Below, in pieces: positions 1 through 4,687 of a stretch of DNA of 5,440 bases. The DNA lies in contig JAGLZG010000075.1 in assembly GCA_023131705.1 (NCBI GenBank), positions 1-5,440 on the forward strand. The letters run 5' to 3'. The notes below the pieces were generated by a model. That model was not told the DNA's origin. It searched no databases and was given only the letters and a program-made list of their open reading frames with translations. Each line of letters begins with the position of its first letter. The first letter of the stretch is position 1. Source of the DNA: Nanobdellota archaeon. Lineage in GTDB: Archaea; Nanobdellota; Nanobdellia; Woesearchaeales; B3-WOES. The position numbers and the translations under genes are program-made.

Positions 1-1
1 A

Positions 2-214
2 GTAACTTATGAAGCAGGTGATGTAAACACTCTGCATAGGCTTATTCAGATAGGTTGTACAGCAGCAGTTTATCCCGCTACAGCTAGGGTATTCAAAGAA
101 AATAAAGATACATCCATAAAATTAGGAATACGTAAATCCAGGAAAACGGATAATAATGATCCTGATGTTGTAGTTGAAGAAAGCTCTGATGAAGATGGTG
201 GGGGGTTTGATTAA
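2..214 (+). CDS. C-terminal 70 residues of an unrecognised protein (5' end outside window)
   Basis: An open frame enters from the left edge and ends at a TAA at 212-214, so only the last 70 codons are visible and no start can be assigned. The first 50 or so residues (beginning VTYEAGDVNTLHRLIQIG) look like an ordinary folded domain of mixed polarity. They are followed by a basic patch (IRKSRK) and a tail very rich in Asp, Glu, Ser and Gly that ends GGGFD. A basic patch followed by an acidic tail suggests a flexible terminus. I do not recognise the family and assign no function. A T-rich tract follows the stop codon at once, consistent with a real gene end. The gene converges with the small minus-strand ORF at 220-336, with 5 nt between the two stops. 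Confidence is for coding status only. Confidence 0.65.
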   Translation, partial: VTYEAGDVNTLHRLIQIGCTAAVYPATARVFKENKDTSIKLGIRKSRKTDNNDPDVVVEESSDEDGGGFD

Positions 215-230
215 ATAATTTATTTTTTTC
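215..230 (+). terminator. Probable oligo-T terminator of the leftmost gene
   Basis: Directly after the TAA the plus strand is almost all A and T and contains a run of seven T (223-229). I see no hairpin. Archaeal RNA polymerase commonly stops at oligo-T runs on the non-template strand without a hairpin, so this fits as the end of the leftmost transcript. It lies within the 3' end of the opposing small ORF. Confidence 0.45.
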
Positions 231-336
231 TTATTTCCCTGCAAAAAACTCTTTCAGTAGTCTTGTCACCTTTAACAGCAACTTTTTTTAATTCACAAAC
301 AAACTTTCTCTTTCCGAAATAAATCATCTTTTTCAT
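220..336 (-). CDS. Small basic 38-residue hypothetical protein
   Basis: On the minus strand an ATG at 336 opens 38 codons ending in TAA at 222-220. The peptide starts MKKMIYFGKRKF and ends in REIRKK. By my count it has 14 Lys/Arg against 4 Asp/Glu and two cysteines (residues 14 and 32), with alternating polar and hydrophobic residues that suggest beta strands. Support for a real gene comes from a TATA-like box at 362-370 centred about 30 nt upstream of the ATG. That is the spacing expected for a leaderless archaeal mRNA, and no Shine-Dalgarno sequence is needed or seen. The frame has a stop at 357-355, so the gene cannot extend upstream. It lies downstream of, and in the same direction as, the large surface-protein gene, but appears to have its own promoter. 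The family is not recognised. Its charge would fit nucleic-acid or ribosome binding, but that is a guess. Confidence 0.5.
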   Translation of the reverse strand: MKKMIYFGKRKFVCELKKVAVKGDKTTERVFCREIRKK

Positions 337-360
337 TCTGCTTTTAGCATCAAACTAAAA

Positions 361-371
361 GATATATATAG
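361..371 (-). promoter_or_regulatory. TATA box for the 38-residue ORF
   Basis: Read on the minus strand, an alternating TA run (TATATATA) is preceded by an A-rich stretch (AAAATAAAC) that could serve as a BRE for TFB. A start site 25-27 nt downstream of its centre would fall near 339-341, a few bases before the ATG at 336. The element sits in the short spacer just past the stop codon of the large gene. TA-rich sequence arises easily in a genome this A+T-rich, so the argument rests on spacing. Confidence 0.45.
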
Positions 372-392
372 TTTATTTTGAAATATAAATTT

Positions 393-3017
393 TTAATCAT
401 ATTGATTTGTTGAGATAGTAAATTCTGTGCTTACTTCTTGTCCATTCATATATCCATGCCATTTTTCTCTATAAGTGTCAGGAATGGTTACCCAAAAATA
501 TCTATTTTGCATGTTACATTCTGAAAAACTACTACCACCACATTTACTATTTATCCAATCTTCATGCACTGTACTCTCTGATCCTAGCGCGAAAAGTCTC
601 CTATATACATAATCAAAATCAACAGTTAAACCATGAGTTTCCCTTATAATTAAATCAAAATAATAATAATTTCCACTCTTATAAGTTGGCGTAGCGATTG
701 CCTCTAACTCAAGGGGTATAGCAACACAAGTCCCATCTTGGCAAATTTCATCTGTGTTGCAAGTCTGGAAATCTGCAAAGTCTCCATCATATTCCAGACA
801 ATTATCTGCATCAAAATTACCGCATGTCTTCATTAGAACCTTTCTAAAGTCTGCAGAACACTCAAAGACTGATCCTTCTGGCGAACATTCATCTTCGCAG
901 GGAATATCACAGCTTCTTCTTGCTTTTTGGGAATAACCTGAAGGACAAGCAGGATTTTCAAGACATTCTGACTCCCAGTATTTCCACATATAACACACAA
1001 ACTCATCCTGACAATCATCCCCATCATCATCACACTCACCTTCCCCACCAGTCAAATGACCCCAGCCACGACCCTCACAATTCCATTGAGTACAATGATG
1101 TTCCGGCTGAAAATTCCCTGTAAATCCACGATGGCATTCAACCTGCTTCTTACAAGTTAAAATAGTAAACCCTGTAACTATTGTCTCACACTCCCCACTC
1201 TCGCAAACCTCATTAGTTCCGCAAGATGTTCCATCCGGGGCATTGACGCAGTTTCCACTGCCATCACATTCTTTGCATGTATCACAGAATGTTCCTGCTG
1301 GTGAATATGTTCTTGTGCATCCTCCTAAGCCATCGCATACAGCAGTAGCATCGCAAACCCCTCCTATACATTCATAGCCTGTTCCTGAACATGTTCCTCC
1401 TGAGCAAACATCATTATATGAGCAGGCATTATTATCATCACAGCCTGCGCCATTATTCAAAGGGCATGTTCCTCCGCAGCCATCAGGATTTCCACCGCAA
1501 ACAGAAGCGCAGGAAGGCGCGCATCCATCAATTACCTCTAAGTCAGGGTCATCAGAGGATATATCATCCTCATCTGCGCTTGCTTTAAAGAAATACTGGT
1601 TAAATGGAAGCATGTAATCAGTACGCTGTTCAGCAGTCCATACTGCTGTTGCTGATGTTCCTGCAAAAGTGCTGTAAACAGTTGCAATATGATTGTCTGG
1701 AACAGGCAGCCAGTTGCTTTCCCATATCTCAAGCTCAACTGTTTTTCCATTGCATCCTTGGCTTCCTTCAACAGTCAGGCTAACACTACTTCCTTCTACA
1801 GCAGAATCAGTGTTCCAGTAAGCAGAATTCAGATTGCAATTGCATAATTCCCCTTCATCAATGCTTCCATCGCAGTCATTATCCATGTTATCGCATTCTG
1901 TCTCAACTGCTTCATAGTTTGAATTATAGCTTAAATAATCTGCATCACTGCATCCAGGCCAGTTGTTGTTTGCGCAGGTTTGTGTACTTCCTGAGCAGAC
2001 TCCATCCTGCTTAGGGCAAGGCATTGTTTCCCATTCCTCACACTCTTTTGATTCTTCGTCTTTGCTTTCAGGAGTGACTCCCAGCCCAATGCTCTCAAAA
2101 GAATCCAGGCAGTATTCTGACAGATCCAGGTTCAGGACATAGCTGACAATTGTTTCCTCGCTGATGCTGTTAAAATGCCACACAATCAAAGGGTCATATA
2201 TTATATCAAAAGAGTCATATTCACCTGTCATATTTTTTAAATATTTGTTAAGATAATCAACGCATTCTTTAGGAATGCTCTCAATAAGCTTGAAATTCTT
2301 TGCATTTCCCTTTATTAATATCTCCACAACAGTCTCCCCTGGCTTTTTTCCGCAGTTAAACCTTCTTGCTATCTTTACTTTTTTATTTGTTTCCCTGAAA
2401 ATCCCAAGCTCTGTCTCTATATCTCCTTCTGGGCCGCCACTAGGGAGCTGCTTTGCATGTTCTATAATATCTCTTGCAGTATCCTCATCAAGCTCAACAA
2501 CCTCAAAAGTGCAGTCATTTCCGCAGTCTGTATTGGCAATCTCTGCTGAAGCTCCTTTCCCGGACATGTAAAGATTAAGAGTTCCTCCTGAGGTATCTGA
2601 GCAGACAAAATAAGGCTCTTTTAGCTCAATATTTCCTATGTAAGAAGAGCCCACAAGCTTTCCATCCTTAATAAAAAAGGCATTATCCCTGACACTATTT
2701 TTTATAGAATCCTCAATAAACGGAAACTCATACAGAGACTTGAACGAAGCTTCCATATCCTTGTCTAAATCAATAAAAAAAATCCTGTCAATATCGCAGG
2801 GAACCATGAGTCTCTTCTCTTGGACACTGTCAAACCTGGAATACATCTTTTCAACAGAGTCTTTTAAGTCCTGTTCAAATAAAATTAGTGATTTTTGGCA
2901 GAATGAGATTTTGATTTTATCCAGATAGTTGGCTGCAAATAAAAGCATTGCCCCTACAATAATAAGCGTTAGAAAAAATCCAAATATTTTTCCATGTATC
3001 ATACTTTTTTTTTGCAT
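393..3017 (-). CDS. Large membrane-anchored, cysteine-rich surface protein with a MopE-type motif
   Basis: The product has 874 residues. It has a short basic start, then one hydrophobic segment (about 11-31, FGFFLTLIIVGAMLLFAANY) that could be a signal anchor or uncleaved signal peptide, so the rest is probably outside the cell. Residues 32-310 form a mixed domain with few cysteines. Residues 373-392 hold CDNMDNDCDGSIDEGELC, the Asp-rich signature of MopE-type putative metal-binding repeats, here as a single copy. Residues 394-498 look like an Ig-like beta domain. Residues 499-764 are packed with CxxC, CGG and GxC patterns resembling small disulfide-rich modules. A final domain (about 766-874) is rich in aromatics. 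I count 58 cysteines. There is no catalytic motif or C-terminal anchor. A role in surface attachment, cell contact or metal binding is inference. The frame starts at ATG 3017. The next in-frame ATG, at 3002 (residue 6), is a possible alternative because a run of nine A lies between them. No Shine-Dalgarno sequence is visible before either. Confidence 0.93.
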   Translation of the reverse strand: MQKKSMIHGKIFGFFLTLIIVGAMLLFAANYLDKIKISFCQKSLILFEQDLKDSVEKMYSRFDSVQEKRLMVPCDIDRIFFIDLDKDMEASFKSLYEFPFIEDSIKNSVRDNAFFIKDGKLVGSSYIGNIELKEPYFVCSDTSGGTLNLYMSGKGASAEIANTDCGNDCTFEVVELDEDTARDIIEHAKQLPSGGPEGDIETELGIFRETNKKVKIARRFNCGKKPGETVVEILIKGNAKNFKLIESIPKECVDYLNKYLKNMTGEYDSFDIIYDPLIVWHFNSISEETIVSYVLNLDLSEYCLDSFESIGLGVTPESKDEESKECEEWETMPCPKQDGVCSGSTQTCANNNWPGCSDADYLSYNSNYEAVETECDNMDNDCDGSIDEGELCNCNLNSAYWNTDSAVEGSSVSLTVEGSQGCNGKTVELEIWESNWLPVPDNHIATVYSTFAGTSATAVWTAEQRTDYMLPFNQYFFKASADEDDISSDDPDLEVIDGCAPSCASVCGGNPDGCGGTCPLNNGAGCDDNNACSYNDVCSGGTCSGTGYECIGGVCDATAVCDGLGGCTRTYSPAGTFCDTCKECDGSGNCVNAPDGTSCGTNEVCESGECETIVTGFTILTCKKQVECHRGFTGNFQPEHHCTQWNCEGRGWGHLTGGEGECDDDGDDCQDEFVCYMWKYWESECLENPACPSGYSQKARRSCDIPCEDECSPEGSVFECSADFRKVLMKTCGNFDADNCLEYDGDFADFQTCNTDEICQDGTCVAIPLELEAIATPTYKSGNYYYFDLIIRETHGLTVDFDYVYRRLFALGSESTVHEDWINSKCGGSSFSECNMQNRYFWVTIPDTYREKWHGYMNGQEVSTEFTISTNQYD

Positions 3018-3022
3018 TTTGT

Positions 3023-3097
3023 TTACATAATTTTTGAAAGAAAAGTGATTAGGCAGACAAGAAAAATTACTGTGAAAAACACCTCTTTTTCAGCCAT
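3023..3097 (-). CDS. Possible 24-residue transmembrane micropeptide
   Basis: On the minus strand an ATG at 3097 opens 24 codons ending in TAA at 3025-3023. The peptide begins MAEKEVFFTVIFLVCLITF: a charged head followed by about 17 hydrophobic residues, as in a single-pass membrane peptide. Its stop lies 5 nt before the ATG of the large surface-protein gene, close enough for coupled translation. A TATA-like element (TTTTTATAG on the minus strand, 3121-3129) is centred about 28 nt upstream of the ATG, which suits a leaderless message. An AAGG lies just before the start. Against it: the ORF is very short, A+T-rich sequence often encodes hydrophobic stretches, and no homolog is known to me. The stretch may simply be the 5' leader of the large gene. 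Confidence 0.3.
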   Translation of the reverse strand: MAEKEVFFTVIFLVCLITFLSKIM

Positions 3098-3120
3098 ATC
3101 CTTACTTATTTGTATGTTTG

Positions 3121-3129
3121 CTATAAAAA
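3121..3129 (-). promoter_or_regulatory. Candidate TATA box for leftward transcription of the surface-protein gene
   Basis: The minus strand reads CTTTTTATAGC here, near the archaeal TTTATATA-type box, with A-rich sequence upstream. Transcription would begin near 3099, either just ahead of the 24-codon ORF or giving the 874-residue gene a leader of about 80 nt. I see no better TATA box 25-35 nt before the ATG at 3017. The stronger motif at 3189-3196 is quasi-symmetric and could also fire leftward. Confidence 0.35.
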
Positions 3130-3182
3130 GTTTTTGTTTTATATTTTTCCTGATGTTTTTAGAAAGTTTACTTAACAAAAAC

Positions 3183-3196
3183 GAAAAGTATATAAA
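3183..3196 (+). promoter_or_regulatory. BRE/TATA promoter of the oapABC operon
   Basis: GAAAAG followed by TATATAAA is a good BRE plus TATA arrangement on the plus strand. The purine-rich BRE lies on the left side of the box and so points transcription to the right. A start site about 25 nt downstream of the box centre falls near 3215-3220, giving a leader of about 40 nt. That leader contains the Shine-Dalgarno hexamer at 3244-3249. No operator palindrome stands out nearby. Confidence 0.6.
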
Positions 3197-3243
3197 CAAA
3201 TTATCTCTAATTTTAATTATTATTGCAGTTGCAGATGATATGT

Positions 3244-3249
3244 GGTGAT
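3244..3249 (+). promoter_or_regulatory. Shine-Dalgarno site that fixes the GTPase start
   Basis: GGTGAT is a perfect complement to the ATCACC of the archaeal 16S rRNA 3' tail. It lies 7 nt before the ATG at 3257, normal spacing. An in-frame GTG at 3242 would add MVILE but starts before this site, so the ATG is preferred. Confidence 0.75.
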
Positions 3250-3256
3250 TTTGGAA

Positions 3257-3883
3257 ATGAAGTTTTTTAAGAATATTTTAAAAAGATTTTTTCAAAGGGT
3301 TTTTAAGAAAAGAGGGAATGTCAAGCTAGGCTTATATGGCCCTCCTAATGGAGGAAAAACCACTCTTGCCAACAGGATATGCCAGGACTGGTTAGGAGAG
3401 GATATGGGAAATGTTTCTAATATTGCTCATGAAACCAGAGAAATCCAGATTAAAGAGCAGATTACCATAAAAAATAACGGCAATGAATTAAGCTTTAATT
3501 TAGTAGACACCCCTGGGATAGCAACCAGGATTGATTATGAAGAGTTCATAAAATCAGGGATGAAAGAAAAAGCTGCTAAAAACAGGGCCAAAGAGGCTAC
3601 AAAGGGCGTTATAGATTCTATTAAATGGCTTGATGACATGGATGCTGTTGTTGTTGTATTAGATGCTACCAAAGATCCTTACAGCCAGGTAAATATAACC
3701 ATTATTGGAAATTTACAAGCCAGAAAGATACCTGTATTGCTGGTTGCAAATAAGATGGACCTGAAAAAGGCCAAGATTAAGAAAGTAGAGGCAGCATTCC
3801 CCCAGTATGATGTTATTGGAATAAGCGCAAAGTATGGGGATCATATTGATAATTTTTACAAAGCATTATTTAAATTAGTTTAA
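3257..3883 (+). CDS. oapA: Era-like small GTPase, OapA/ArvA family
   Basis: The product is a 208-residue Ras-like (TRAFAC) GTPase with all core motifs: P-loop GPPNGGKT at 28-35, a plausible switch I Thr at 60 (HETRE), G3 DTPG at 84-87, G4 NKMD at 165-168 and G5 SAK at 190-192. It should therefore bind and hydrolyse GTP. It lacks the KH domain of true Era, and the chain ends just after the G domain. Membership of the archaeal OapA family rests on this architecture and on the two genes that follow, which accompany OapA across archaea. In haloarchaea OapA was named for its place near a replication origin. Later work in Haloferax, which called it ArvA, reported that it is required for extracellular-vesicle formation. 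The first 19 residues form a striking basic amphipathic segment (hydrophobics at 3, 4, 7, 8, 11, 12, 15, 16; eight Lys/Arg; no acids) that could bind membrane. The start is set by the GGTGAT site, and this is the first gene of the operon. Confidence 0.93.
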   Translation: MKFFKNILKRFFQRVFKKRGNVKLGLYGPPNGGKTTLANRICQDWLGEDMGNVSNIAHETREIQIKEQITIKNNGNELSFNLVDTPGIATRIDYEEFIKSGMKEKAAKNRAKEATKGVIDSIKWLDDMDAVVVVLDATKDPYSQVNITIIGNLQARKIPVLLVANKMDLKKAKIKKVEAAFPQYDVIGISAKYGDHIDNFYKALFKLV

Positions 3884-3897
3884 AAAAAGGGTTTAAT

Positions 3898-4287
3898 ATG
3901 TTAACTTTACAAATTGTGCCATATTCAGAAATTGCAGAGTTAAGCTCTGTTGGAAGAATAAGAAAGCTGTTAAATATTGCAAAAGAGAACAAGATTGTTT
4001 TACTGCAGGGAAGATTAAGCAAAGATGAAGAAACTGAGCTGATAAAAGCAACAATGGAAGAAATTAACAAGGATTTTAAAGGGGTTGAGCTGGCAGTTAT
4101 AGATCCTCAAAATGAAAAGTCAGCTGGTTTAGGGATAATAAGAAAAGGGATTGCCAATGTTTTATTAGGCAACAGACAGGGACTAACTGTTATAGGGCCT
4201 GCAAGTGTTGTTAAAGAGATTAAGAAGGATCCTACAAAGATTGAGCTGTTAACAAAGGATGTAAAGAAAAAGAAGGTAAAAAAATAA
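3898..4287 (+). CDS. oapB: OapB/ArvB family protein (DUF2073)
   Basis: The product has 129 residues. I recognise the DUF2073 family from an N-terminal MLTLQIVPYSEI strand, the segment LLQGRLSKDEETELI at 35-49 and the conserved GLTVIGPASVVKEIKKDP at 95-112. The last residues (122-129) are nearly all lysine. There is no signal peptide, membrane span or obvious catalytic residue, so it is probably a small soluble alpha/beta protein. Its biochemical role is not known to me. It consistently sits between the OapA GTPase and the OapC zinc ribbon in archaeal genomes, so a shared complex or GTPase-partner role is a fair inference. Here it follows oapA by 14 nt, with AAGGG at 3887-3891 as a modest ribosome site 6 nt before the ATG, and precedes oapC by 1 nt. 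Operonic transcription with both neighbours is very likely. Confidence 0.93.
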   Translation: MLTLQIVPYSEIAELSSVGRIRKLLNIAKENKIVLLQGRLSKDEETELIKATMEEINKDFKGVELAVIDPQNEKSAGLGIIRKGIANVLLGNRQGLTVIGPASVVKEIKKDPTKIELLTKDVKKKKVKK

Positions 4288-4288
4288 A

Positions 4289-4684
4289 ATGCCACACCAG
4301 TGCGTAAGATGCAATACTTTTTATGATGATGGCGCAATTGAGATTCTTAAAGGCTGTAAATGCGGCGGAAAATTATTTTTTTATATTAAGAAGAACAAGT
4401 TAGAAAAAGCAAGAAAAGCAGCAGAGAGTGTTAAGTTAACAGCAAAGGAAAAAGAGCAGATAGAGGATGATGTCTTTGAGCTTGTTGGCGCTGATAAAAA
4501 CAGGGATGAGCCTGTTATTCTTGATTTAGAATCAATACGAATAAAAAAGCCAGGGCAGTATGAACTTGATCTAGTGCATTTGTTTAAGGGGGAACCTCTT
4601 ATATTTAAATTAGCAGAGGGGAAATACATGATTGATCTAGTGGAAAGTTTTAAAAGATTAAGCAGCAAAGGTTTAAAAAAATAA
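4289..4684 (+). CDS. oapC: OapC/ArvC family zinc-ribbon protein (DUF2072)
   Basis: The product has 131 residues. It opens with a compact zinc ribbon: CVRC at 5-8 and CKC followed by GG at 23-27, giving four cysteine ligands (5, 8, 23, 25). A Lys/Glu-rich, probably helical linker follows (about 35-62). The C-terminal beta-type domain (about 73-122) contains QYELDL and GEPLIFKLAEGKYMIDL, which I recognise as typical of the DUF2072/OapC family. It is the third member of the conserved archaeal oapABC cluster. Its role is uncertain; zinc ribbons of this kind usually mediate protein or nucleic-acid contacts. Start ATG 4289 is 1 nt past the oapB stop, with AAGGT at 4273-4277 inside oapB as a possible ribosome site, so translation is probably coupled. 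Its stop faces the convergent YchF-type gene 3 nt away. Confidence 0.93.
   Translation: MPHQCVRCNTFYDDGAIEILKGCKCGGKLFFYIKKNKLEKARKAAESVKLTAKEKEQIEDDVFELVGADKNRDEPVILDLESIRIKKPGQYELDLVHLFKGEPLIFKLAEGKYMIDLVESFKRLSSKGLKK
4675..4681 (-). terminator. Oligo-T run ending the YchF-type gene
   Basis: Seven consecutive T on the minus strand lie 6 nt past the TAG stop of the leftward gene, inside the last codons of oapC. This is a plausible hairpin-free archaeal terminator. The rightward oapABC transcript has only weaker T-rich stretches beyond 4690, so the two transcripts probably overlap at their 3' ends. Confidence 0.35.
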
Positions 4685-4687
4685 GCT

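Noticed and set aside
1185..1530. Possible tandem DNA repeat or CRISPR-like periodicity in the cysteine-rich stretch
   Set aside because: The periodic look comes from recurring Cys and Gly codons. Units differ in length and sequence, and there are no direct repeats with spacers.
2275..2571. A 98-codon plus-strand frame opposite the surface-protein gene
   Set aside because: It lies wholly antisense to a well-supported gene. Its Ser/Phe/Pro-rich, low-complexity product is typical of a shadow frame.
2994..3248. An 84-codon plus-strand frame crossing the divergent spacer, with hydrophobic stretches
   Set aside because: It overlaps the 5' end of the surface-protein gene and contains the promoter of the oap operon. 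It has no Shine-Dalgarno sequence, and its hydrophobicity is what T-rich DNA gives by default.
3018..3256. Possible replication origin, since oapABC lies beside oriC1 in haloarchaea
   Set aside because: I see no ORB-like inverted repeats or repeated boxes in this spacer, and no orc1/cdc6 gene in the window.
4381..4668. A 95-codon minus-strand frame opposite oapC
   Set aside because: It is antisense to a recognisable zinc-ribbon protein, and its Ser/Leu-rich product mirrors the Lys/Glu-rich coding strand.
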